Assembly: GCA_030607635.1 (NCBI GenBank) | Contig: JAUWJP010000042.1 | Coordinates: forward strand, 1 to 9,608 | Direction of reading: 5' to 3' | DNA from: Candidatus Aminicenantota bacterium | GTDB taxonomy: Bacteria; Acidobacteriota; Aminicenantia; Aminicenantales; Aminicenantaceae | Length of the DNA: 9,608 bases | In this document: positions 1 through 6,009 of the stretch, piece after piece | Layout: each line of letters opens with the position of its first letter | How positions within the stretch are numbered: the first letter of the stretch is position 1 | Program-made: the position numbers and the translations under genes | Notes under the pieces: model-generated | Database searches by the model: none | Seen by the model: only the letters and a program-made list of their open reading frames with translations | Told to the model about the DNA's origin: nothing

Positions 1-116
1 AGTTTTGAAACGCTCTTTCCGCTCGACTCTTCCTCATAAAATTCTTATTGTATAGTTTCTTAAGTTTAATTATGTTATCAAATAGAGGGGATAAATTTTA
101 TAGCGATGGAAGGAAA

Positions 117-1472
117 ATGAGAGAAATGAGGAATGAAAAATTTATCATAAGAATCCCAAAATCCCTAGCAGCCATTTTCATTCTGGCTTCAATAATCATA
201 ACCTTTACGTCTTCCTGTACGAATAAAAACGATTTCGTTCTTTCCTCTAAACAAAAAAATGTGAAACCCGGGATTGAGGTTTTCCTTGAAAGCCACCTAG
301 ATTTAGTAAAAGGGAAAAGAGTGGGCTTAATAACAAATCCGACCGGTGCAGATAGCAATTTAGAGAGCATAATTGATCTTTTCTATATTAACCAGGAAAT
401 TAACCTTGTCGCTTTGTATGGACCTGAGCATGGGGTGAGAGGAAATGCTCAGGCCGGTGAATATGTTTCTTTTTATATTGATGATAAATATAACATCCCT
501 GTCTTCAGCCTTTATGGGCAATCGAGGAAACCCGAAGCAGGAATGCTGAAAAACATCGATGAGTACATGCGTTCTTTTGATACTATCGAAGCCGGGAAAA
601 TTCCTGAAGCCTCGATGGTTGAGAGCTCAGATGTGTTGATATTTGATATTCAGGATGTGGGGACAAGAATTTATACTTATCTTGCAACGATGGCTTACTG
701 TATGCAGACAAGCGCTGAGAGCGGCGTTGATTTCATAGTTTTAGATAGACCAAATCCAATAAACGGCGAAGATTTGGAGGGCCCACTTCTGGAGTATCCG
801 GAGCACAGCTCCTTTGTTGGCCTCTATCCCATACCTGTAAGACATGGGATGACCACAGGGGAACTCGCAGAGTTTTTTAATGAGAAATTCTTGGAGAAAA
901 AGGTCAATCTAACAGTTATTCCTATGCAAGGCTGGGAAAGGGAGATGTGGTATGACGAGACATCTCTTCCCTGGGTTATTCCCTCGCCAAACATGCCTAC
1001 TCTTAATACAGCAACTGCATATCCTGGGCAGGTATTTTTAGAAGGAACAAACATCTCTGAGGGGAGAGGAACCACAAAGCCATTCGAGATTTTTGGAGCT
1101 CCCTGGATCGATGGCTATAAATTAGTAAAAAAACTCAATGAACTCAATCTTGAGGGAATAAAGTTCAGGGAAGTCTGGTTTTCTCCTACCTTTTCAAAGT
1201 ACAAAGGAGAGCTCTGCGGCGGCGCTCATATACATGTCATCGACAGAAATCAGTACAGACCATTTGAATCTTCTCTGCACATAATAAAAACGGTAATGAA
1301 TATGTATCCCAGTCATTTTAAATTCCACAATGAATACATCGATAAATTAATGGGAACTTCAAAAGTAAGAGAAGCACTTGAAAAGGGAATTGATGTCAAG
1401 GATATAATAAAAAGTTACAAAGGGGAGTTAGACAACTTTTTAGTTCTGAGGAAACCTTATTTGCTTTATTAA
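117..1472 (+). CDS. namZ: NamZ-family exo-beta-N-acetylmuramidase (DUF1343), probable lipoprotein
   Basis: The family (DUF1343, GH171) releases MurNAc from the non-reducing ends of peptidoglycan fragments. Visible family blocks, numbered from the ATG at 117: GLITNPTG (70-77), ALYGPEHG with the likely catalytic Glu104, DIQDVGTRIYTY (177-188), LDRPNPING (209-217), a PSPNMPTL/TAYPGQ block, then EGTNISEGRGTTKPFE (309-324) and CGGAHIHV (367-374). The N terminus is basic, then a hydrophobic helix ending FTSSC (Cys34), read as a lipoprotein signal although the -3 residue is not the usual Leu. The open frame extends upstream to a TTG at 48, but hydrophobic-signal logic and GGAAGG at 108-113 favour ATG 117 or ATG 126; spacing is short (3) for the first and long (12) for the second, so the start is uncertain. 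An insert of about 24 residues precedes the DIQD block. It converges on the aldo/keto reductase with a 26-base gap. Family assignment is firm; activity is inferred. Confidence 0.9.
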   Translation: MREMRNEKFIIRIPKSLAAIFILASIIITFTSSCTNKNDFVLSSKQKNVKPGIEVFLESHLDLVKGKRVGLITNPTGADSNLESIIDLFYINQEINLVALYGPEHGVRGNAQAGEYVSFYIDDKYNIPVFSLYGQSRKPEAGMLKNIDEYMRSFDTIEAGKIPEASMVESSDVLIFDIQDVGTRIYTYLATMAYCMQTSAESGVDFIVLDRPNPINGEDLEGPLLEYPEHSSFVGLYPIPVRHGMTTGELAEFFNEKFLEKKVNLTVIPMQGWEREMWYDETSLPWVIPSPNMPTLNTATAYPGQVFLEGTNISEGRGTTKPFEIFGAPWIDGYKLVKKLNELNLEGIKFREVWFSPTFSKYKGELCGGAHIHVIDRNQYRPFESSLHIIKTVMNMYPSHFKFHNEYIDKLMGTSKVREALEKGIDVKDIIKSYKGELDNFLVLRKPYLLY

Positions 1473-1498
1473 ATCGTAATGTTTGTCTGCTCTGTTTA

Positions 1499-2683
1499 TT
1501 ACCCAGATAAAATTTCATGAGCATGAACGAGTTTGCTTTTTACTTCAAGACCGAATGGACAGGCTTTTTCGCAGTATCCAGGGCAGTTGCTGCAGTTAAG
1601 GGGCTTAGTACTCTCTTCCAGCTCAGCATAATAGTGCATGGCTTCTCTTTCCATCCTGTAGTCTTCAAAATACATTTTATAACGAAGGACATCATTAACA
1701 GCAACACCATCCGGACAGGAAGATAGACAATCCTGACAGCTCACCCTGCAGTATTGATTATAGGCCTGACGTTGATAGGCAGCAATCATTTTTAAGTCAG
1801 ATCTGCTTAACGGTTTCCCTGATGCAGCCACATATTCCTCGACATGAGAATAACTGCTCATGGTTGGGATACAGCAGTCAATGTTAGGATTGCTCATAAC
1901 CCAGCGAATTGCCGCCTGAGGATAACTAACTTCTTGGGAAATAAGAGATTTCAGATTACCTTGTTTTCCCCCGGCAAAAATCTTCATGGCAACAGTTCCG
2001 ATCCCTTTCTGGTGAACCTGCTTGATAAGAGGTTCGATCTCTTTGCCTTCCATGTGACTGTATATAAAAAGAATAACCTGAGTAAAATCACTGTCAAGAG
2101 CCTGCTTCAGGGTGAGTGTGGGATTGTGGGTAGAAAATCCAGTAAAGCGAATTTTTCCTTCTTTTTTCATTTGAGAATAGGCAGCCTGGATTTCTTCATT
2201 TTCAAGAATGGCAAGGTCATTAGCCTGATGAACCAGGGCAATATCGATATAATCTGTTTGCATGCGCTTTAAGCTTGCCTCCAACCTTTTGATGACATTT
2301 TCTTTTGTGATTTCCATCCGGGGAGAATAAGGATGTTTGGTTGTAATGATTACCTTATCTCTCACTTCCTTGAGAGCCTGGCCGATAAACGTTTCACTCT
2401 TGGTACGCATATAGCCTTCTGCTGTGTCAAAATAAGTAACTCCTAATTCATAAGCATACCTTAAAACATTCGGCTCAAAGAAAGATATTGCACCACAGCT
2501 AACATCTGGGACCTTAATTCCAGTTTTTCCCAGAGTATTATATTTCTGAATTTTAATCGGAGAGGACTCGCCCCGGGCAACCCCTGTATCCTTTAAGCTT
2601 GGCCTTACATTTTTTGCAAGGCTGATGCCTAATACTCCAGATGTCAAAGCCTTAAAAAAATTACGTCGACTTACATTAGCCAT
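1499..2683 (-). CDS. Tat-exported aldo/keto reductase with C-terminal iron-sulfur domain
   Basis: This 394-residue protein starts with a twin-arginine signal (SRRNFFKAL at residues 5-13, then a hydrophobic stretch), implying export in folded form. Residues about 46-290 form an aldo/keto reductase barrel beginning YNTLGKTGIKVPDVSCGA. The expected catalytic tetrad is intact: Asp86 and Tyr91 (YFDTAEGY), Lys116 (ITTKH) and His152 (LVHQAND). The C terminus carries two four-cysteine groups: Cys312, 316, 319, 323 and Cys364, 367, 371, 375, the latter followed by PFGLEV in ferredoxin style. AKRs with such tails are known in anaerobes, but substrates are mostly unknown. The ATG at 2683 is set by a strong GAGGAGGAA site (2687-2695). 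It is the third minus-strand gene of a probable cluster, 92 bases after the LolA-like gene, with a hairpin repeat in that gap. Substrate and electron donor cannot be read from sequence. Confidence 0.88.
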   Translation of the reverse strand: MANVSRRNFFKALTSGVLGISLAKNVRPSLKDTGVARGESSPIKIQKYNTLGKTGIKVPDVSCGAISFFEPNVLRYAYELGVTYFDTAEGYMRTKSETFIGQALKEVRDKVIITTKHPYSPRMEITKENVIKRLEASLKRMQTDYIDIALVHQANDLAILENEEIQAAYSQMKKEGKIRFTGFSTHNPTLTLKQALDSDFTQVILFIYSHMEGKEIEPLIKQVHQKGIGTVAMKIFAGGKQGNLKSLISQEVSYPQAAIRWVMSNPNIDCCIPTMSSYSHVEEYVAASGKPLSRSDLKMIAAYQRQAYNQYCRVSCQDCLSSCPDGVAVNDVLRYKMYFEDYRMEREAMHYYAELEESTKPLNCSNCPGYCEKACPFGLEVKSKLVHAHEILSG

Positions 2684-2725
2684 AACTTCCTCCTCTATTT
2701 ATTTAGATTTTTTTTACTAAGAGGT

Positions 2726-2752
2726 GGGCTTGATAAATCAAGCCCCTACGGG
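2726..2752. repeat. Short palindromic hairpin repeat, copy 1 (intact)
   Basis: GGGCTTGAT (2726-2734) and ATCAAGCCC (2737-2745) form a perfect 9-bp stem around a 2-base centre, followed by CTACGGG (2746-2752). Read on the minus strand it begins CCCGTAGGGGC, a layout I recall from REP-like intergenic palindromes in many environmental genomes. It sits between the stop of the LolA-like gene and the start of the aldo/keto reductase. No T-run follows the stem on either strand, so it is not a standard intrinsic terminator. A diverged copy lies at 3902-3927. Confidence 0.7.
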
Positions 2753-2775
2753 ACATTATTCTCTCCTTTTTACAT

Positions 2776-3828
2776 CTACTTTATTTTCACACGGATAGGC
2801 AATAGGGGCACTATTTCTTCCAAAAGTTGTTTGTATTCGGGAGATATTAGATAAATGATATAATTTTCGCTTCTTCGGTTCGGCACCATGAATTTTGATC
2901 CCGGGCCAATTGCTTCTCTTGGCGGGAATGATTCATAAAAATCTATTTCAATCTCCTTATCGCCTATCTGAAGAATCAATTTGTCTTCTGATTTAAACCC
3001 AGCTCCTTTTATGCATTCGTCTGTCCAGTTGGTTGATATCTGAAGCATGTTTCGCCTGAAACTAGATTCGATGATATTTCCGCTCAGCGTTCCTTCTGCG
3101 ATCTTCACTTCACCGATATTCACCTCGATGCTGGAGAAGAAGTCTTTAGCCAGGGGTGGATTTATTTTCACATCAGAAATTCCATAATTGCTGCCCCGGG
3201 TTCCTACCCGAGAGCTAAACCAGGAAGAAGGAATCTTAATTCCGTTTATCTCCTGGTATGGCCCAAAATCATGGTTAACTTCGTATTTGCCTCGAGATTG
3301 GTCAAAACCTTTAAAGACTAATCTTCTGAGAGTGAATTCATCGGAGTCAAGATAAAATTCAACCTTTAATTTTCCTATGTCAGTCGTCAGCATATAATGT
3401 TTTTTAGGTCCAAAACTCTTCAGTCCTTTAAATTCCAGTTGATCTTTAAAATTAATGAGAGTGAATAATCCACACCTAAGCTTAGTCAGACATTGATAGG
3501 TGGATTTCACAAATCCTGCCAACTCGGTAATCTTATTGAAGCAATTTCTTTTTATCTTGTCCTCTTCCACCAGGATGACCTCGGTAATGACAGGTTCCTT
3601 GCCATCCGTAAGCTTCATAAGGCCGGAAGTCGTCATATAATAGGTTCTAAGACCGTGCTTGAAAGAATAATTCTTAACCTCTGATAACGCCTCTGGTCCT
3701 CCTGCTGCTTGGATGTTTTTCTCCACAATGTCTTTGACTGAAAGATTTGCCTGGGCATACAACAGAAGAAACGAACCTAAAAAGACTACTAAACCTGCAA
3801 ATAAAACTCTTAATCGGCGCTTAGCCAT
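2776..3828 (-). CDS. Secreted LolA/outer-membrane lipoprotein-sorting-like protein
   Basis: This 350-residue protein has a basic N terminus (MAKRRLR), a hydrophobic core and a probable Sec cleavage after AQA (about residue 27). The mature start, VKDIVEKNIQAAGGPEAL, matches the opening helix typical of secreted proteins with a LolA/LppX-like fold. The middle section (about 150-235) alternates short beta-strand-like stretches, including EINGIKIPSSWF, a segment common in this broad group. Residues about 240-350 look like a separate C-terminal region that I do not recognise. Three cysteines fall close together (in NCFNK, YQCLTKL and RCGL). The ATG is set by GAGGAGGG just upstream. A likely own promoter lies at 3860-3888, so it may be transcribed apart from the membrane-protein gene before it. 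Its role in carrying lipid or lipoprotein is only a fold-level inference. Confidence 0.75.
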   Translation of the reverse strand: MAKRRLRVLFAGLVVFLGSFLLLYAQANLSVKDIVEKNIQAAGGPEALSEVKNYSFKHGLRTYYMTTSGLMKLTDGKEPVITEVILVEEDKIKRNCFNKITELAGFVKSTYQCLTKLRCGLFTLINFKDQLEFKGLKSFGPKKHYMLTTDIGKLKVEFYLDSDEFTLRRLVFKGFDQSRGKYEVNHDFGPYQEINGIKIPSSWFSSRVGTRGSNYGISDVKINPPLAKDFFSSIEVNIGEVKIAEGTLSGNIIESSFRRNMLQISTNWTDECIKGAGFKSEDKLILQIGDKEIEIDFYESFPPREAIGPGSKFMVPNRRSENYIIYLISPEYKQLLEEIVPLLPIRVKIK

Positions 3829-3859
3829 CTCGCCCTCCTCTTATAATTTCTATCGAATC

Positions 3860-3888
3860 ATTGTAAAAGATACTATCCTTTTCTTCAA
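3860..3888 (-). promoter_or_regulatory. Predicted sigma-70-type promoter for the LolA-like gene
   Basis: On the minus strand TTGAAG (3883-3888) and TACAAT (3860-3865) are 17 bases apart, placing the start of RNA near 3853 and leaving about 24 bases before the ATG, including its GAGGAGGG site. It lies just beyond the diverged hairpin repeat, which would separate it from the upstream gene. Confidence 0.5.
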
Positions 3889-3901
3889 GGACAAAAAATC
3901 T

Positions 3902-3927
3902 GGGTTTGATCAATCAAATTCTTACGG
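3902..3927. repeat. Short palindromic hairpin repeat, copy 2 (diverged)
   Basis: GGGTTTGAT (3902-3910), CA, ATCAAATTC (3913-3921), then TTACGG aligns without gaps to copy 1 at 2726-2751 with 20 of 26 bases identical. One difference in the left arm (C to T) is matched by G to A at the paired base in the right arm, and two others become G-T pairs on the plus strand, so the hairpin is kept. It begins three bases past the membrane-protein stop codon. On the minus strand only the inner 6 bp pair well, and a run of six T follows a few bases later, so weak terminator activity there is possible. Confidence 0.55.
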
Positions 3928-3929
3928 TA

Positions 3930-4676
3930 TCAGCTTACTACTGGAGAAGCTTGCGGGTTCATCGGGTTGACTCTAGCAGCAAGAGAATAGAGGTAAGGAT
4001 AGCTCTCTTTTAGATGGGCAATGTAAGATATCCATTCAATTGTCAGTTTCGAATAGGCACGCTGAAGGTCGATGTTTAAATGTTCATAATCAGTATCTGG
4101 AAGGTCTTCCAATAGTTCTCCTCTAAATACCAGCTCTTCTGTCAAATGGAAAACAGCCCAGAGCAGATCGGTAAAACGTTCGTGCTCAAGCAGGTTGGGA
4201 TTTTCAAGGAGACGCATCAAAAAAGAACGCTTACTGATAAGGAATTGCCGAATTTCAGAGAGACTAGTTTTATCAATCTTAATTTCATAAGGAAATTTCT
4301 GAACAGCAGCCATTGCTTTTTTAAAATCTTTTTTCTCCCAATCAGGGCTGAACTCCAGCTGTCGTTCTAAGTTTTGGGAGTTTATGACGAAATTGGAAAA
4401 TTTCCTGAGTAGATCCAGCCCGACTTCACTTAAAAAAGTCCCGATAACCATGTTCAGCTTGTTCATGATAGACCGCTTTTCTCTTCTGGAAAGCAACCTC
4501 TCGATGAGCAAGATTACAAGAAGTACATCAAGAAATAGAAACCCAAAATCTCCTATCATATAAATGAAAATGTGATGCAGGTCGTGAAAAATCAAATAAT
4601 GAATAGTGTACGTTAGAGCAGAAGCAATTATAAGAATCAGACTAATGGATAACATCCAGTTAATATGTTTTTTCAT
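3930..4676 (-). CDS. Uncharacterised two-helix membrane protein
   Basis: I do not recognise a named family. Numbered from the ATG at 4676, the 248-residue protein has two hydrophobic helices (about 8-30 and 37-60) joined by a short histidine-rich loop (HYLIFHDLHH, 26-35). A basic stretch (SRREKR) follows, then a soluble, mostly helical and charged region of about 185 residues, probably cytoplasmic. LLENPNLLEHERFTDLLWAV (156-175) looks like a conserved core, and the protein ends NPMNPQASPVVS. The frame can be extended to a TTG at 4685, but GGAGG lies only one base before that TTG and about ten before the ATG, so ATG 4676 is preferred. A good promoter lies at 4724-4754. It is the first of three minus-strand genes and divergent from dsrC. 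No catalytic residues can be assigned. Confidence 0.75.
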   Translation of the reverse strand: MKKHINWMLSISLILIIASALTYTIHYLIFHDLHHIFIYMIGDFGFLFLDVLLVILLIERLLSRREKRSIMNKLNMVIGTFLSEVGLDLLRKFSNFVINSQNLERQLEFSPDWEKKDFKKAMAAVQKFPYEIKIDKTSLSEIRQFLISKRSFLMRLLENPNLLEHERFTDLLWAVFHLTEELVFRGELLEDLPDTDYEHLNIDLQRAYSKLTIEWISYIAHLKESYPYLYSLAARVNPMNPQASPVVS

Positions 4677-4723
4677 ATGTATCAATCCTCCTTTCTTAAA
4701 TTCAATTTGTTTTTACTTCATTC

Positions 4724-4754
4724 ATAATAAAGTTTTTTATCTCTGTTTTGTCAA
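4724..4754 (-). promoter_or_regulatory. Predicted sigma-70-type promoter for the minus-strand cluster
   Basis: On the minus strand there is a perfect TTGACA (4749-4754). Downstream, TTTATT (4726-4731, 17-base spacer) or TATTAT (4724-4729, 19-base spacer) can serve as -10. RNA would start near 4718, about 40 bases before the ATG at 4676. Confidence 0.55.
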
Positions 4755-4758
4755 ATAT

Positions 4759-4792
4759 TTTATTCATGGTGTCGGCATAATTTATGAATAAA
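4759..4792. repeat. Perfect 9-bp inverted repeat, possible operator
   Basis: TTTATTCAT (4759-4767) and ATGAATAAA (4784-4792) are exact reverse complements separated by 16 bases. They lie immediately upstream of the TTGACA of the minus-strand promoter. A near copy of the left half, TTCATTCAT (4717-4725), overlaps that promoter's -10 region 42 bases away. A regulator binding site is plausible; AT-rich chance similarity is not excluded. Confidence 0.4.
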
Positions 4793-4822
4793 TCAGGTTA
4801 GTATAGTCCTCTCGCCTTACTA

Positions 4823-4859
4823 TTAAAAGTGAACTTTAATCTCCTCCTTCCACTTTTAA
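4823..4859. repeat. Perfect 9-bp inverted repeat upstream of the dsrC promoter
   Basis: TTAAAAGTG (4823-4831) and CACTTTTAA (4851-4859) are exact reverse complements separated by 19 bases. A third related half, ACTTTAA (4833-4839), lies inside the spacer and could also pair with the left arm if one A is bulged. The element ends about ten bases before the expected -35 of the dsrC promoter, the usual place for an activator or repressor site. Confidence 0.45.
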
Positions 4860-4868
4860 GAAATAATT

Positions 4869-4897
4869 TAAAACATGCAACTTGGATGTGCTATAAT
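4869..4897 (+). promoter_or_regulatory. Predicted extended -10 promoter for the dsrC-dsrMK operon
   Basis: A perfect TATAAT (4892-4897) is preceded by TG and one base (TGC, 4889-4891), the extended -10 form that tolerates a poor -35. The -35 region around 4869-4874 (TAAAAC) is weak. RNA would start near 4904, about 32 bases before the dsrC ATG. Confidence 0.65.
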
Positions 4898-4935
4898 AGC
4901 TCGTTTTAAAGAAGAAAATAATTGAGGAGTTGGTA

Positions 4936-5256
4936 ATGCCTTTTATCGAAGTAAAAGAGACAAAGATAGAAGTCAATGAAGAAGGATTTTTAGCTAATCA
5001 TGAGAATTGGGCCAAGGAAGTGGCCGAGTTTTTAGCCAAAGAAGAAGAAGGAACAGAAGATTTGACCGATGACCATTGGGCAGTAATTAACTATATTAGA
5101 AATCACTATCTGGAAAAAAAATTAGCTCCCATGGTTCGTAAGATCTGCAAAAACACAGGTTTTCAGCTTAAGTACATCTATGAACTCTTCCCTTCCGGGC
5201 CTGCCAAAGGAGCCTGCAAGGTCGCCGGACTTCCCAAACCTGATGGTTGTGTTTAG
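4936..5256 (+). CDS. dsrC: DsrC/TusE-family sulfur carrier with both redox cysteines
   Basis: DsrC is a small soluble protein that carries sulfur on its flexible C-terminal arm. In sulfate reducers its trisulfide form is reduced by the DsrMK membrane complex. The 106-residue sequence has the family length. The diagnostic C terminus (FPSGPAKGACKVAGLPKP, then DGCV) carries Cys94 and the penultimate Cys105 spaced C-x10-C, the pair needed to form the intramolecular disulfide or trisulfide. TusE-type members usually keep only the last one, so this is DsrC proper by that criterion. An extra Cys71 is present. The frame also opens at a TTG (4930), but GAGGAG at 4924-4929 fits ATG 4936 with a 6-base spacer. 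It is first in an operon with the DsrM- and DsrK-like genes, and no dsrAB is present here. Confidence 0.93.
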   Translation: MPFIEVKETKIEVNEEGFLANHENWAKEVAEFLAKEEEGTEDLTDDHWAVINYIRNHYLEKKLAPMVRKICKNTGFQLKYIYELFPSGPAKGACKVAGLPKPDGCV

Positions 5257-5312
5257 GATGATAGAACCTCTATGCTTTCTCTGATGGCTGTCTTCAGGAA
5301 GATTAAACCCAT

Positions 5313-5942
5313 ATGCTTTCTTTACTAAGATTTGGAGTCATTTCCTCTTTTCTTTTTGCTATTATCTCTCTTTCCATTCTGGCTTTAAAAACCTTTTCCT
5401 TCGGTAAAAAAACCCTTTATGCAAAGCCTCGAGGTGATGCAAAAAAAGGAGTGTTATATGCCTTCGGACGGGGAATGTTACCCTGGGAGAAGGAAAGCTC
5501 AAGTAAGCACCTTATTACTTATTTTGCAGGAATGTTGTATCATGCCGGCATATTTGCAGCTCTGTTCTATCTAATTTCCCTCATTTTTCCTTTAGAACTA
5601 TCCAAGCTTTTTATCTCTTTTCTCCGGTTTCTGTTTTTTCTGGGGTTTCTTGGCGGCTTTACTCTCCTCTTTAAGAGAATTTTCCTTCCCACAATGAGAA
5701 AAATAAGTTGCCCGGACGATTTCGCTGCAAACACTCTTGTAGACCTCTTCCTGATTTTTGCCTTTGTCCATACATATTTAGTGAGAGCAACTCCATTATT
5801 TTTTTTAGTGGCGATCGTGATGTTTCTCTATATCCCTGTCGGAAAAATTCGCCACTGTGTCTTCTTTTTTTATGCCCGAATTCTCTTTGGCCTTTTTTAT
5901 GGTAGGAGGGGTGTTCTCCCTCCAAAAACACATAAAATTTAG
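5313..5942 (+). CDS. dsrM: DsrM/NarI-like membrane cytochrome b subunit
   Basis: This 209-residue protein is strongly hydrophobic, with about five membrane helices (near 6-27, 67-91, 98-120, 140-158, 160-178). It ends with KIRHCVFFFYARILFGLFYG and RRGVLP, the C-terminal signature I associate with DsrM-type relatives of nitrate reductase gamma subunit. Four histidines, His66 and His77 (SKHLITYFAGMLYH), His153 (FVHTYL) and His181 (KIRH), are placed to bind two b hemes on paired helices, as in NarI. The expected role is quinone/quinol exchange with electron transfer to the DsrK-like partner encoded next. At 209 residues it is nearer NarI than the longer DsrM proteins of sulfate reducers, so the symbol is family-level. 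AGGAAG (5296-5301) precedes the ATG at a longish spacing, and a second ATGCTTTCT lies 41 bases upstream out of frame. Confidence 0.85.
   Translation: MLSLLRFGVISSFLFAIISLSILALKTFSFGKKTLYAKPRGDAKKGVLYAFGRGMLPWEKESSSKHLITYFAGMLYHAGIFAALFYLISLIFPLELSKLFISFLRFLFFLGFLGGFTLLFKRIFLPTMRKISCPDDFAANTLVDLFLIFAFVHTYLVRATPLFFLVAIVMFLYIPVGKIRHCVFFFYARILFGLFYGRRGVLPPKTHKI
5905..5923 (+). other. Stem-loop at the 3' end of the dsrM-like gene
   Basis: GGAGGG (5905-5910) pairs perfectly with CCCTCC (5918-5923), with a further G-T pair, around a short loop. It lies inside the last codons of the dsrM-like gene, ahead of the 67-base gap before the dsrK-like gene. No T-run follows, so processing or partial attenuation is more plausible than termination. 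The conserved RRGVLP codons may alone explain the sequence. Confidence 0.35.
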
Positions 5943-6009
5943 AGTATGAATATTGAAGCTAAAATAACATTAGAATAAAAACCCGTATAGCACGAGTGAG
6001 AAATCTTTC

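Noticed and set aside
1..37. Minus-strand ATG at 37 opening a 12-codon frame to the left edge, possibly a divergent gene upstream of namZ.
   Set aside because: No clear Shine-Dalgarno site precedes it and 12 codons are too few to judge.
1844..2272. A 142-codon plus-strand frame inside the aldo/keto reductase gene.
   Set aside because: It lies wholly within a gene whose catalytic and cluster motifs are clear on the other strand; the plus-strand translation shows no recognisable domain.
2714..2745. Copy 1 of the hairpin repeat as a rho-independent terminator.
   Set aside because: The stem is good but no run of T follows on either strand, so it is listed as a repeat.
4841..4851. A Shine-Dalgarno-like GGAAGGAGGAG on the minus strand in the dsrC upstream region.
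   Set aside because: No ATG, GTG or TTG follows at a usable distance, so it does not mark a gene.
5946..5978. A 10-codon frame (MNIEAKITLE) between the dsrM- and dsrK-like genes.
   Set aside because: Too short, without a ribosome site, and expected by chance in AT-rich sequence.
5953..5981. A TTGAAG/TAAAAA promoter-like pair in the gap before the dsrK-like gene.
   Set aside because: The -10 match is poor and the gap is AT-rich; transcription from the dsrC promoter explains the gene.
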